A stretch of 64,000 bases of DNA from Nocardia pseudovaccinii NBRC 100343. Lineage in GTDB: Bacteria > Actinomycetota > Actinomycetes > Mycobacteriales > Mycobacteriaceae. Of this stretch, positions 14,564 through 24,509 are shown in pieces. Made by a program: the position numbers and the translations under genes. The stretch spans positions 124,001-188,000 of the forward strand of contig NZ_BDBY01000034.1 in assembly GCF_001613225.1 (NCBI RefSeq). Reading direction: 5' to 3'. The notes under the pieces were generated by a model, which was given only the letters and a program-made list of their open reading frames with translations, searched no databases and was not told the DNA's origin. How positions within the stretch are numbered: the first letter of the stretch is position 1; each line of letters starts with the position of its first letter.

Positions 14564-17116
14564 TCAGCGCGGGTCGGGGGCTTCGGCGGGCTCGTAGCCG
14601 AGGCGGACGTCGTGGGTTACTTCGCCGCCGGAGACTGTTACCCGGGTGGTGACGGGTGGGTAGCCGCGGGCTATTACGGTGTAGTGGCCTTCGGGGAGGT
14701 CGGTTACCAGGTAGCGGCCGTTGGCGTCGGTGCGGGCGGTGGCGGTGAGGTCGCCGGATGCGTCCAGGACGGTGATCTGGATGTCCGAGACGGCTCGGTC
14801 GCCGTCGGCCCAGGCGGATCCGGCCAGCACTGCCATCGATGCCATATCGATGTCGTGACGCAGGAGACCGCTGTCGGGGATGGTGAGGGTGGTGGCGCTG
14901 GGGCGCATATGTTCGGCGACTGCCACCAAGGTGTAGGTGCCCGAGACGACGCCATGGCAGACATACGCGCCGTCGCCCGCGGTGATCGCCGCGCCGACCA
15001 CGTCACCGTGGATATCGGTCAGTGTCACGGTGGCCCCCGGCAGCGGGGTACCGCGACCGGCCGAACGGACCACACCGGACAATTCGCCGGAGCCGGTGAG
15101 GGTCAGGTCGAGCAGCTGTGCGCGCTGCCCGATGGCCACGCTGACCGCCTCCGGCCGATGTCCGGTCGCCGATGCGATCAAGACGTAGTTACCCGCGGTC
15201 GGAGCCTCGATCCGATAGCCGCCGTCGGCATCCCCGGTCGCGCGCGAAACCTGGTGTCCCCGTTGGTCGATCAGGGTCAGCACGGTGCCGGGCACCGGTC
15301 TGCCGTCCTCGCGTCCGATCCGGCCGCCGATCGATGAACCTTCGTATTCGAGGCTCGAATGCGACTGCGGCACAACGGCGGCCACATAGACACCATTGCT
15401 TTCGTGCTCCACCGAGACTCGGCTGACCGCGCCCGCCAGCACCGGTTCGGGTTCGGAGAGCACCTCGGCGGCACCCTCCCAAACCTGTGCCTCAGCCCAA
15501 CTGTCCTCGGCCTCAGAAGGCACCTGCTCCACAGTGGGCGCCGGGTTGTCCTGCAGCGGAATCTCTTTCATGAACATCAGCACCAGGCACGCCAGCAGCG
15601 CCACCCCCGCCGCGGCATAGAAGACGCCGTGCATCGCATCGGTGAATCCGATCAGAATGGGCACTCTCAGCTCGTCGGGCAGCGCCGCGATTCCACTGGT
15701 ATTGCTCTGCATGGTGCTCAACTGCGCGGCATCGAAGCCGGGGGGCAGCGCACCACCGAATGCGTCGATGATCCGGTGCGGCAACAGGTTGAACAGGATG
15801 GTCAGGAATACCGCGACACCGAGGGTGCCGCCCATCTGCCGGAAGAAGGTCGCCGAAGCGGTCGAAACACCCATATCCGAACGCGGACCGGCATTCTGCG
15901 CCGCGATGATCAGGGTCTGCATGCAGCAACCGAGCCCGAATCCGATGACGCCGCCGTAGACCAGCGGCTGCCATAGCGGACTGTCGTAATGCACTCGGCC
16001 GTAGAGCGCCGCGCCGACCGCGATGATGAATGTCCCGATCACCGGCAGGATCTTGTAGCGCCCGGTCAATTTGGTGGTCAATCCGGCCAGCTGCGAGCCG
16101 AACATGATCCCGAGCACCAGCGGGAGCATCAGCAGACCCGATTTGGTCGGCGAATATCCGCGCACCACTTGGAAGTACTGCGGCACCATGACGATCGCGC
16201 CGAACATCGCGATACCGACAATGAACCCGCCCGCGATGGTCACGCTGAAGGTCGAATTCTTGAACAGCCGCAGGGGAATCAGCGCCGCGTCCTTCATCAG
16301 GAATTCGACGAGCACGAACAGCAGCAGCCCGCCCGCACCGATCCCGTAGCAGATCAGCGACCGCTGCGAACTCCAGCCCCAATCCCGGCCCTGTTCGGCG
16401 ACGATCAGCAGCGGCACCACGCAGGTCGTCAACGCGACCGCGCCGAACCAGTCGATGCGGTGATCCTGGCGCTGATGTGGAGTATTGAGCACCTTGGCGA
16501 CCACGCCGAGCGCGAGCACGCCGATCGGCACGTTGACCAGGAACACCCAGCGCCAACCCTCGAGACCCCAGAGCTGGTCGTAGTTCGAGAAGAAACCGCC
16601 GAGCACCGGCCCGAGCACGGTCGCCGTACCGAAGACCATCATGAAATAGCCCTGGTAGCGCACCCGCTCCCGGGCGGGCACGATATCGCCGATGATGGTG
16701 AACGCCAACGACATCAACCCACCCGCACCCAGCCCCTGGAAGGCGCGGAATCCGGCGAGTTCGTACATCGAGGTGGCGAAGGTGCAGGCCACCGAACCGA
16801 TGACGAACAGTCCGATCGCGGTGAGGTAGAACGGCTTTCGACCGTAGATGTCGGCCAGTTTGCCGTACAGCGGGGTGGTGATCGTCGCGGTGATCAGATA
16901 TGCCGTGGTCGCCCAGGCCTGTTCGTCGAATCCGTCCAGGCTGTTGGCGATCCGCACGATCGCGACGCTCACGATGTTCTGATCCAGCGCGGCGAGGAAC
17001 ATGCCGAGCAGCAGTCCCGACAGGATGGTCAGGATCTGCCGGTGCGACAGTGACGTACCCTCACCGACATCCAGGTCCGGCGTCTTTGCCGGGGCCTGGG
17101 TGGTCGAATTCGTCAT
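14564..17116 (-). CDS. MFS drug transporter fused to three carboxypeptidase-regulatory-like modules
   Basis: 850 residues. About residues 25-530 form a 14-TM DHA2 (EmrB/QacA) pump: LLGMFLAALDQNIVSVAIV, motif A GKLADIYGRKPFY, motif C GTATVLGPVLGG. After an acidic linker come three similar beta-sandwich repeats at about 610-690, 690-765 and 765-845. Each carries a variant of the PV/LPGATVTLTD...G...TAGDGAY...L..G.Y.L.A pattern, seen in VPGTVLTLIDQRGHQV and LPGATVTLTDIHGDVV. Such carboxypeptidase-D-regulatory modules usually bind partners or surfaces. The C-terminus probably sits outside or hangs from the last helix; its side is not proven. The upstream gap holds TTGCGCTCGCTAA, an imperfect palindrome that may be an operator. 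Confidence 0.85.
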   Translation of the reverse strand: MTNSTTQAPAKTPDLDVGEGTSLSHRQILTILSGLLLGMFLAALDQNIVSVAIVRIANSLDGFDEQAWATTAYLITATITTPLYGKLADIYGRKPFYLTAIGLFVIGSVACTFATSMYELAGFRAFQGLGAGGLMSLAFTIIGDIVPARERVRYQGYFMMVFGTATVLGPVLGGFFSNYDQLWGLEGWRWVFLVNVPIGVLALGVVAKVLNTPHQRQDHRIDWFGAVALTTCVVPLLIVAEQGRDWGWSSQRSLICYGIGAGGLLLFVLVEFLMKDAALIPLRLFKNSTFSVTIAGGFIVGIAMFGAIVMVPQYFQVVRGYSPTKSGLLMLPLVLGIMFGSQLAGLTTKLTGRYKILPVIGTFIIAVGAALYGRVHYDSPLWQPLVYGGVIGFGLGCCMQTLIIAAQNAGPRSDMGVSTASATFFRQMGGTLGVAVFLTILFNLLPHRIIDAFGGALPPGFDAAQLSTMQSNTSGIAALPDELRVPILIGFTDAMHGVFYAAAGVALLACLVLMFMKEIPLQDNPAPTVEQVPSEAEDSWAEAQVWEGAAEVLSEPEPVLAGAVSRVSVEHESNGVYVAAVVPQSHSSLEYEGSSIGGRIGREDGRPVPGTVLTLIDQRGHQVSRATGDADGGYRIEAPTAGNYVLIASATGHRPEAVSVAIGQRAQLLDLTLTGSGELSGVVRSAGRGTPLPGATVTLTDIHGDVVGAAITAGDGAYVCHGVVSGTYTLVAVAEHMRPSATTLTIPDSGLLRHDIDMASMAVLAGSAWADGDRAVSDIQITVLDASGDLTATARTDANGRYLVTDLPEGHYTVIARGYPPVTTRVTVSGGEVTHDVRLGYEPAEAPDPR

Positions 17117-17316
17117 AATTTGAGCCCTAGTTCTGATCGGCTATCCGTGGTGGAAGTGTCTCGAAACCTGAGTCGAGCCGGTCGAGCAGTTGGCACACTG
17201 CGCCACAGGCGATCTGCCCCCACACGCCGATCACCCGTAACTAGTTGCGCTCGCTAATATACATACGGCCGCTCAGGACGAAACGGCCTGGTCGGATCAT
17301 CCCGACATCCAATGCC

Positions 17317-20064
17317 TCAGCGGCCGAGCGGATCCGGGCGGCACTGCACCGGATCGCTGGCTACGGCTCGGCCGCAGCCGAAAATCATGATCGGCTCGGC
17401 GTGATTCGACGGATCCCAGATCTGGTCGACGCTGAGCAGACCGACCCACTTGTCGACGGTCACCCGGCCGGACCGCGCGCCGAGGCTGACCGAGAAGTCG
17501 AGTACGCCGCTGCTCGACTCGATCACCGGCTGCTTCGGCAGGTCACGCAGCGCAGCCCACACGGCAGCCGCACTGATCGGAATCTGTTCTGTCCAAATGC
17601 CTGCGACCGCGGGAATCAGCGACTGCACCGCCCGCGCGAACAGACCGACCGCGTCGTATCCCAGGATGACCTGTTCACCCAGCGGATGCAGTTGACGGCG
17701 CTCGCCCGCGGGTTCGCCGGACTCGGCACAAGCGTCCCAACTCGGAATGTCAGGGTCCTTGGCGACGGCCAAATTGTAGAACTCGACGCGGCTGCGGATG
17801 CCCTGGCCTTTGTTAGCGCAGGTCACGAGGCCGGACTTGGCAACGTAGATCAGCGGCCGAGCACTGTTGGCCGCCTTCCGGCGCTCGGCGCTGGCCATGA
17901 ATCGGTTCGCGGAATCGTCGGCGATCAGCACGACCCGTTTGTCACCACAGGACTTGTTCAGGCTCTGCAGAAAGTCCGGAAATTCCCAATCCCGACCGGC
18001 GAAGAACATCACCTCGTCGCAGGCGTCCACACCATCGGTCCGGGTAAAGGCATCCTGGCGATCCCAGGACCCATCCCAGACGGGATGTCCGTCCGCACCG
18101 AGGACATGCAGATCCGCGGCCATATTCTCGGTGTAGAGATCGGAACTGTCGGGTCGGTGGTAGATCCGCAGACCGCGCCCCGCGAGGCTGGGTACCGACC
18201 GCACGTATTGCCGGACCATATCGGCGACCATCTGGTTCGAAGCAGAAATCTGAAAATACAAAGGCGATGAACGCACCATCTCATCCGCCGACAAGCTGGG
18301 CGCGACCATCGGTAAACCCAATCCCGTCAACGCGTTGACGATGCCGACGGTGGCGGTCCGGCTCTGATCGAATCCGATCACCCCGACGATGGTCGGCTCG
18401 GAACGGACCAGTGGGGCGAGCATCTCGACAGTCCGCTTGCTCTGCGCGGTGAGCGGACCGCTATTGGCCAGGACGAAGCGGACGAGCGGAACGGTGTCGG
18501 AGGTGACCGGTTCGATCGGTCCCACAGACTTGATGGCGTGGTATTGGGCCAGCGCCAGCCCTTCGAGATCCTCACTCTGCGCGGGGTAATCGGTCGGCAA
18601 CCCGGTGAGCTGACCGACATAGACCAGGGTGAAGAACGGCCGAGTCGGTTGCTGGGCGGCCAGCCGCTCCGCGATGCGATTCTGCCGGTACAGGCGCTTC
18701 TGTACCTCCACCAACCGTTGTGCATTGGGCTCATTCTTGGCGAAAAGGTAACCGCGACCACCACTTTCGAGATCATCGGGGTCGAAGGCGCTGAATCCGA
18801 GGCACTCGGCTCCACTACCCTTCGCCACCTGCACCCACTTGCTCGGTGCGCCGGAGCCACACGCCTGAGCGGGGGGCCGCCACGGCTGCCAGACCGCCGC
18901 GCCGGTCGCGGCGATCGACAAGATGACGACGGCGCAAACCGGCAGAGCACGCCTCGCCCACCACGGCGGACGCGGTACCGGGATCCGCTGGAAGCCATCG
19001 GCATTGCCGTCATGTTCGGCGCTCGCGGGTACGGCGAAAACCAGGAACCATGCGCGCGGTCGCTGCCGCTGCCGAGCGATCGGCAGCTCTTCTTCCCATT
19101 TCCGGTATGCCCGCATCGCCCGGTGCGGCGACCGGACCACGACGCCGTCGGGCACCGGGCGCACGTCGGACACCAGCAGCAGCGGGTCGTCGATGCCGGT
19201 TTCGTTACGGATTTCGTCGACCAGCCCCAGCAGTCGACGGCCGACTTCGGTGCCACCGTGCTGCAATACGACAACCGGGTAGGTTGTCCGCCGGGCGGCG
19301 CGGATGCGCCACATTCGGCGACCGTAGGCGACCCGCAGGTCCTCCAGGAAGGCATGCAGCAGTAGCTTGTCGAGTTGTTGCCAGTTCTCCTGTCGGCGCG
19401 CGTTTTCGGTGAGGCGATGTGCGAATCCGACGAATTGGCTGGACTGTTCGGGCGCCAGATAGCGCTGGTTCATGAGCCAGCGGAACTCACGGCCGACTCC
19501 AGGAATCCGGCCACCCGTGCGGGCACGGAATACCGCTTTCGGCAACACCAACCGCACCAAACCGAGCAGCAGCCGCTGCAACGGACCCACCATGGACTCC
19601 ACAGGCGCGAGTAGTTCCTCCCCCCAACGTCCGAAGTCCTTGCGCAGCAGGGTTTCCAGTTCGCGCAGCTCATTGTCGGAGGTCAGCTTCTTGGCCATCA
19701 GCCATTCGACGAGCCGGTAGTGCCGGAACGTCAGTGGCCGCATCCGCCCGAAGCGATCCGCCGACAGCCCCCGGCAGAGTGTGTACAGCAAACGCCGCAG
19801 CTCCGTCAGGCCCGGTGTGGTGTCCTCGGCGAGCGAGCTACCGGCCGGGAGTTCGGCCGGATCCGCGGCATCGGCCGTCACATGCACGGCATCGGCGAGC
19901 GCACTGCCGAACGTCGTCAAGGTGGCGACGACCTCGGCGGCGGCGCCGGATAGCCCGACTATCGGCAACATTCGATCGGCACGTCGCTCACGACGCACCA
20001 ACCACGGCAACAGATCTTCGAACGCACCCGCGGCCGGAAAGCTCGCGGCCGGATCGTGTGACAT
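17317..20064 (-). CDS. Membrane-anchored protein: degenerate NTPase-like region plus extracellular periplasmic-binding fold
   Basis: 915 residues, start ATG after GGGGAGCCC. Residues 1 to about 375 are cytoplasmic. They resemble a P-loop NTPase that lost its motifs: RMLPIVGLSGAAAEVV where a Walker A would be, and TYPVVVLQHGGTEVG where a Walker B strand would be. One transmembrane helix follows (ALPVCAVVILSIAATGAAVW). The C-terminal ~480 residues look like a type-1 periplasmic-binding protein (LivJ-like): FTLVYVGQL, VVGVIGFDQSRTATVGIVNALTGLGLPMVAPSLS, RVVLIADDSANRF, GYDAVGLFARAV. Four or more Cys suggest disulfides outside. No transporter genes lie beside it, so it is more likely a ligand sensor than a transport component. 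The exact function is unknown. Confidence 0.7.
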   Translation of the reverse strand: MSHDPAASFPAAGAFEDLLPWLVRRERRADRMLPIVGLSGAAAEVVATLTTFGSALADAVHVTADAADPAELPAGSSLAEDTTPGLTELRRLLYTLCRGLSADRFGRMRPLTFRHYRLVEWLMAKKLTSDNELRELETLLRKDFGRWGEELLAPVESMVGPLQRLLLGLVRLVLPKAVFRARTGGRIPGVGREFRWLMNQRYLAPEQSSQFVGFAHRLTENARRQENWQQLDKLLLHAFLEDLRVAYGRRMWRIRAARRTTYPVVVLQHGGTEVGRRLLGLVDEIRNETGIDDPLLLVSDVRPVPDGVVVRSPHRAMRAYRKWEEELPIARQRQRPRAWFLVFAVPASAEHDGNADGFQRIPVPRPPWWARRALPVCAVVILSIAATGAAVWQPWRPPAQACGSGAPSKWVQVAKGSGAECLGFSAFDPDDLESGGRGYLFAKNEPNAQRLVEVQKRLYRQNRIAERLAAQQPTRPFFTLVYVGQLTGLPTDYPAQSEDLEGLALAQYHAIKSVGPIEPVTSDTVPLVRFVLANSGPLTAQSKRTVEMLAPLVRSEPTIVGVIGFDQSRTATVGIVNALTGLGLPMVAPSLSADEMVRSSPLYFQISASNQMVADMVRQYVRSVPSLAGRGLRIYHRPDSSDLYTENMAADLHVLGADGHPVWDGSWDRQDAFTRTDGVDACDEVMFFAGRDWEFPDFLQSLNKSCGDKRVVLIADDSANRFMASAERRKAANSARPLIYVAKSGLVTCANKGQGIRSRVEFYNLAVAKDPDIPSWDACAESGEPAGERRQLHPLGEQVILGYDAVGLFARAVQSLIPAVAGIWTEQIPISAAAVWAALRDLPKQPVIESSSGVLDFSVSLGARSGRVTVDKWVGLLSVDQIWDPSNHAEPIMIFGCGRAVASDPVQCRPDPLGR

Positions 20065-20165
20065 GCGGGCTCCCCGGTCTCGTCGGCAATCAGTGGCCGT
20101 GAGTCAACCACTGTGCTCCGGGACCGGTCCCGCAAACCCTTGGCACACTCGGATCTACATGTATT

Positions 20166-21215
20166 TCAATAGGCGTTGAAACGGTCGCGCCAGCGCGGAT
20201 TCAGTTCGTCGGCAAGAGGTCCGGGGGCCGAGATCTTGTTCGGGTCGCCGTCGGAGGTGTATCGCTGGTCCGGATGCTGGTCGAGGCGGTCGAGCCAGTA
20301 GGCGGAAGCGAAGTCGACTTCGGCCTTCCCTGACCGGATGCGTGGCACCCCAGCGGGATCGATCTGGCCGAATGGAGAGGGTGCGGGTGCGGCGCCGACC
20401 AGCAGCACGGCCTCGAACGCGTAGTGCGTGCCGTCCCAACTTCCCGCGGTGGCGAGTGCGCGATCGGCCGGGAAAATGCCGAGCGGCAAGGCCATCGTGC
20501 GCACACGATTGCCGGGCGCAGCGGTTGTGATCGCGCGCAGGTTCTCGACCAACTCGCGCTGCACTCCGGTGCTGTCCAGGCGACCTAGATTGGCGTGGCT
20601 CGCGGTGTGCGCGCCGATTTCGTATCCGTGGGCGGCCAGCCACGGCAGTGCGCGCGCGTCACCGGCGAACGGCTCGTTATTGACGTAGAACGTCGCGGTG
20701 GGCCGGAAGTCCGGATTGCGCGCGCCGAACTCCTCGAGAATCCCGATCGCGGTGTCCGGGGCCACCTTCGCGTCCTCGGTGAACCGAAGTTGGGTGATGG
20801 TGGAGTCGTCGAAGGTGAGCACCACCGGGTGGGTGCCCGCCGGGATGTCGATATGGCCGGAGATGTAATCGGCGACGGTCACCGGTCGATAGTTCTCGCG
20901 GTACAACCGCTCGAGTTCGGCGCGGAACTTCTCCGGAGTCTGGTCGTATTCGCCGACCGGAGTCGGTGTCACCTGGTGGTACATCAGGATGGGGACGAGT
21001 CCGAGTTCGTTGGCTCCCACCGCAACCGGATCGGGCGTCGGTGTGGCCACCGGAACCTTTTCGATGGCCGCCGGTACCGGAGCAGGCGCTGCGCCACATG
21101 CGGTGGCCGTTGCGAATATCAAGGCCGACAGGACAACCCGAGTTCCGATAGCCGAGCACCGCACCACCGATCGAACGGTACGCGGTCGCACGGAATCTCG
21201 GTTGCGAATCGGCAT
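20166..21215 (-). CDS. Polysaccharide deacetylase (NodB-fold), secreted or lipoprotein
   Basis: 349 residues. An N-terminal basic region and hydrophobic stretch (VVLSALIFATATAC) end in a possible lipobox Cys. The NodB domain follows: ILMYHQV, the metal motif TFDDS, ATFYVNNEPFAG, and the zinc histidines in HTASHANLGRL. This fits metal-dependent de-N-acetylation of peptidoglycan, chitin-like or poly-GlcNAc polymers at the cell surface. I chose ATG 21215 because the longer open frame upstream is antisense to the neighbour. It is divergent, 58 bases away, from a DUF4015 glycosidase-like gene, so the two may act on one polymer. Confidence 0.8.
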   Translation of the reverse strand: MPIRNRDSVRPRTVRSVVRCSAIGTRVVLSALIFATATACGAAPAPVPAAIEKVPVATPTPDPVAVGANELGLVPILMYHQVTPTPVGEYDQTPEKFRAELERLYRENYRPVTVADYISGHIDIPAGTHPVVLTFDDSTITQLRFTEDAKVAPDTAIGILEEFGARNPDFRPTATFYVNNEPFAGDARALPWLAAHGYEIGAHTASHANLGRLDSTGVQRELVENLRAITTAAPGNRVRTMALPLGIFPADRALATAGSWDGTHYAFEAVLLVGAAPAPSPFGQIDPAGVPRIRSGKAEVDFASAYWLDRLDQHPDQRYTSDGDPNKISAPGPLADELNPRWRDRFNAY

Positions 21216-21273
21216 AACCACGCCCGATGGAGCTGTCCGAGGTAGATAGTTAGGCGATAGCGACGGATGAAAG

Positions 21274-22884
21274 TTGGTGTGCGCGTTGGACAAATTGGTC
21301 CCGATCACCGGGCGATGGCGGCTCGCGGCAATAGCGGTAATCGGAGTTTTATCAATCCTCATCGCATCCGTGATCATCGGCGCCAATCGGTCCGAGCCCG
21401 CGGGTTTGGCGCTGACCGGATTACCGGACGGAGTCGTCGGTGCGGGCACGCTGGCCGGTCTGGTATTGCGTGTGGACGCCCACGGCCACGACGCGAACGA
21501 TATGCGGCTCGAACTCGACGGCAAGGCGGTGAACGGCACGGTCGAAGGCGATTCGGTGGTGTACCGGCCCGGACCGCTCACCGATGGTGACCACAAGTTC
21601 ACCGCCGAGTTTCCACGCGGGGGCATACTCGGCCTGTTCAGCGCCGGTCCGGGGGTTACCGCGACCTTCACCGTGGATACCGAGGCGCCGAAACTCGAGG
21701 TGATCCAACCGGGTAGGGCCGGATCGTATCGTCAGCCGATCACGTTGCGCGGCAAGGAATCCGGTGCGGTGCAGGTCTCCGTCGGCACCCAGTCGGTCAC
21801 ACCGGCCGCAGACGGCACCTTCGAGATCACCCTGCCGCGCGCACCGGTCGGCGGTGCGGTGACCGCGGTCGATGTGGCGGGAAACAAGGCGACGCAGGCG
21901 ATTACGACCTCGGTCGATATGCCCCGGGTCAAGGCCGTGCATATCACGGCGTACGGATGGGCCTACGAGGGTTTACGCGAGCCCATTCTGGATATGGCCC
22001 GTGCGGGGCGCATCGACACCGTTCAGCTCGATATCAAGGATGAGGACGGGGTTATCGGCTACGACTCGCAGGTACCGCTGGCACGGCAGGCGGGTGCGGC
22101 CACCAATATCTACGATGTGCGCGCCGCACTGCGACAATTACACGAGATGAATCTGCGGGTGGTCGGGCGGATCGTGGCGTTTCGCGATCCGACCATGGCC
22201 GAATGGGCATGGCACGCAGGACATCCGGATTGGGTCATCCAGAATCCCTCCGGTCAGCCGTATGCCAGCAAGTACGGTGCCATCGCTTTCACCAACTTCG
22301 CAAATCCCGAAGTCCGCAAGTACAACATCGATCTCGCGACCGAGGCGGCCGAACTCGGCTTCGACGGAATAATGTACGACTATGTCCGGCGGCCGGACGG
22401 TGCGCTGTCGCAGATGCAGTTTCCGGGGCTGACCGTCACGCCCAGTGCATCCGTCGCCGAGTTCCTGCACGAGAGCCGGGATCCGGTACGCGACAAAGGC
22501 GCGAATCTCGGCGCCGCCGTGTTCGGCATCGCGGCGACGCGCCCGGATGAGATCGCACAGGACATTCCGGCGATCGCTCGGAATGTCGACTATGTGGCTC
22601 CGATGCTCTACCCGTCGCATTGGAATGCCGGTGAATACGGTGTCGCGAACCCCAATGCCCAGCCGTACGACATTATTTTCCGATCGCTGGCCGACTTCTT
22701 CAAACAGACCGACGGTACCGGTGCGAAAGTCATTCCGTGGCTACAGGATTTCAGCCTCGGGGTGAACTACGGTGATGCCGAAGTCAAGGCGCAGATCGAT
22801 GCCGCGGCGGCCGCGGGGACGAACAGCTTCATTCTGTGGAATGCGGCGTCGCGGTACCACTCGTTGGCCGTCGTGCCCGGTTGA
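21274..22884 (+). CDS. Putative glycoside hydrolase, DUF4015 (GHL) family, membrane-anchored
   Basis: 536 residues. An N-terminal signal anchor (LAAIAVIGVLSILIASVII) is followed by two Ig-like or beta modules (about 45-215). A TIM-barrel-like DUF4015 domain (about 220-530) carries AVHITAYGWAY, DTVQLDIKDEDG, RVVGRIVAFRDP, GFDGIMYDYVRRPDG, VAPMLYPSHW and SFILWNAASRY. DUF4015 proteins resemble glycosidases that act on cell-surface polysaccharides; the DIKDE and YDYVR acids are candidate catalytic residues. The start is TTG at 21274 (or GTG at 21277). It is divergent from the deacetylase gene, suggesting joint polysaccharide remodelling. Confidence 0.75.
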   Translation: MVCALDKLVPITGRWRLAAIAVIGVLSILIASVIIGANRSEPAGLALTGLPDGVVGAGTLAGLVLRVDAHGHDANDMRLELDGKAVNGTVEGDSVVYRPGPLTDGDHKFTAEFPRGGILGLFSAGPGVTATFTVDTEAPKLEVIQPGRAGSYRQPITLRGKESGAVQVSVGTQSVTPAADGTFEITLPRAPVGGAVTAVDVAGNKATQAITTSVDMPRVKAVHITAYGWAYEGLREPILDMARAGRIDTVQLDIKDEDGVIGYDSQVPLARQAGAATNIYDVRAALRQLHEMNLRVVGRIVAFRDPTMAEWAWHAGHPDWVIQNPSGQPYASKYGAIAFTNFANPEVRKYNIDLATEAAELGFDGIMYDYVRRPDGALSQMQFPGLTVTPSASVAEFLHESRDPVRDKGANLGAAVFGIAATRPDEIAQDIPAIARNVDYVAPMLYPSHWNAGEYGVANPNAQPYDIIFRSLADFFKQTDGTGAKVIPWLQDFSLGVNYGDAEVKAQIDAAAAAGTNSFILWNAASRYHSLAVVPG

Positions 22885-22887
22885 TTC

Positions 22888-24372
22888 CTACTGGTCCGCA
22901 TGGCAGGTGACGTCGGCGGCGGGCAGGGCGCCGTCGGCGTAGTAGGTGTTGATCGCCTTGTTGACGCAGGCGCTCAGGTCGGGGCGGAAGGTCATGTGGA
23001 TACGGACGTCCTGCAATGTGACCATGCGGGATTCGGACAGGTGCTGATGTAGTCGGACACCGTGGTTATAGGGGGTTCGAGCGTCACCGGTCGCCTGCAG
23101 GATGAGGGCGGGAACCGAATTCCGCACGGTGGTCGCGGGTTCGACAGGCCGGGGCCAGAATGCGCACGGCTGGATATTGTTGGCCAGCGGGCCGAATATC
23201 GGCTGCGTGGCACGGCTGGCTTCGATATTGCTCGCGTACCACGCCGGATCTGTCGGTGCGGCGGCATCACCGCAGGCGATCTGGGCCAGGACGGAGTTCT
23301 CCTCGGATCGCAAGGCCTGTAAGACGATTTGCAGGCGTGGTGCCCGCGCCGCCACGGGTGGGCCGCCCACAGCGTCGGCGATCTCACGCAACGTTTCGGC
23401 CAGCGCTTGGTTGCGCCGGAAATCGGTCACCATGTTGTGCAATAGAAATGGCAGCCAGTGATCGTCGATCGGGAAGTCGTCGATCACGATCGGTTGCCGT
23501 GCCGCTGCGGCGAGCAGCTCGGTCAGCGATGCACGCACTTCGGCCGGGGTCGAACCGAAGTGATACGTATCATCCTGTTCCGCAGCCCAATTCGACCATT
23601 CGTCGATCGCCTGCTCGTCCGACGGCCCCCAATCCTGGACGAGACCCGTCCAATACCGATCCGGATCGATGGCGCTGTCGAACACCATCCGGTCGCTGCG
23701 TTCCGGAAACATCTGGGTGAATACCGCACCGAGGTAGGTGCCGTAGGAAACGCCGTAATAGCTGAGCTTCGGCTCACCCAGCGCCACTCGGATGACATCC
23801 ATATCGCGAGCGGTGTTGCGGGTGGTGAGCTGGCGCACCTTCACCGGATCATCGGCGAGACACCCCTCGGCCATAGCCGCCGACAGCGTGGTTTCTCGCG
23901 CGAAACCCTGCGAATCCAGACCCGCGGAATGGATCATTTCGCCGACCGGCCATCCGCACCGCGGCGTGCGCCCGGAGTCACCGACACCACGCGGGTCCAT
24001 ACCGATCAGATCGAACCGGGCCCGCACCTGTGGGGTGAGCACGTCACCGAGCAGATCCACGGTGTCCAGACCCGATGCGCCGGGACCACCGGGATTGGCC
24101 AGCAGGACACCATGGCGCTGATCCGGATCGGTGGCCCGGACCCGGGATATCGCGATCTTCAGCTTGCGATCGTAGGGCCGTAGATAGTCGAGCGGCACCA
24201 GCACATCCGCGCATTCGGCCCCGGCCTTGTCCAAATCCTCGATACCGCAGGCATGCCAGTGCAGCCGCTGGTGATAGAACCGGTATGCCGGATCGACCTG
24301 CGCCCCGGGCACGGTGATCAGCGCCGCCCCGGCCGCTACCAGCACCAACCACCGCAAAAGCCTCGCCGACAA
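22888..24372 (-). CDS. Secreted alpha/beta hydrolase, tripeptidyl-aminopeptidase (TAP) type
   Basis: 494 residues with a signal peptide (LVLVAAGAALITVPGAQ) and the TAP/SlpD-E architecture. It has the HACGIEDLDKAGAECADVLVPLDY start, the oxyanion region LLANPGGPGASG, MDPRGVGDSG, the nucleophile in GVSYGTYLGAVF, and the TAP C-terminal domain (LQATGDARTPYNHG acid; VRIHMTF histidine). Family members release tripeptides or cleave amides and esters outside the cell. The start is TTG at 24372. It is convergent with the DUF4015 gene (4-base gap). Confidence 0.85.
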   Translation of the reverse strand: MSARLLRWLVLVAAGAALITVPGAQVDPAYRFYHQRLHWHACGIEDLDKAGAECADVLVPLDYLRPYDRKLKIAISRVRATDPDQRHGVLLANPGGPGASGLDTVDLLGDVLTPQVRARFDLIGMDPRGVGDSGRTPRCGWPVGEMIHSAGLDSQGFARETTLSAAMAEGCLADDPVKVRQLTTRNTARDMDVIRVALGEPKLSYYGVSYGTYLGAVFTQMFPERSDRMVFDSAIDPDRYWTGLVQDWGPSDEQAIDEWSNWAAEQDDTYHFGSTPAEVRASLTELLAAAARQPIVIDDFPIDDHWLPFLLHNMVTDFRRNQALAETLREIADAVGGPPVAARAPRLQIVLQALRSEENSVLAQIACGDAAAPTDPAWYASNIEASRATQPIFGPLANNIQPCAFWPRPVEPATTVRNSVPALILQATGDARTPYNHGVRLHQHLSESRMVTLQDVRIHMTFRPDLSACVNKAINTYYADGALPAADVTCHADQ

Positions 24373-24509
24373 CCCACTCGCCTCTCACCGCCAAATCCCG
24401 CAACTTCGTACCACACCTCACCGCAGGGCACCCTTGCCACATTTGGTGGTGCCGCCGATACTCCAAGGGGACCGCGCCACCGCCGGTGCCGCATCGAGGG
24501 GAGGAATCA

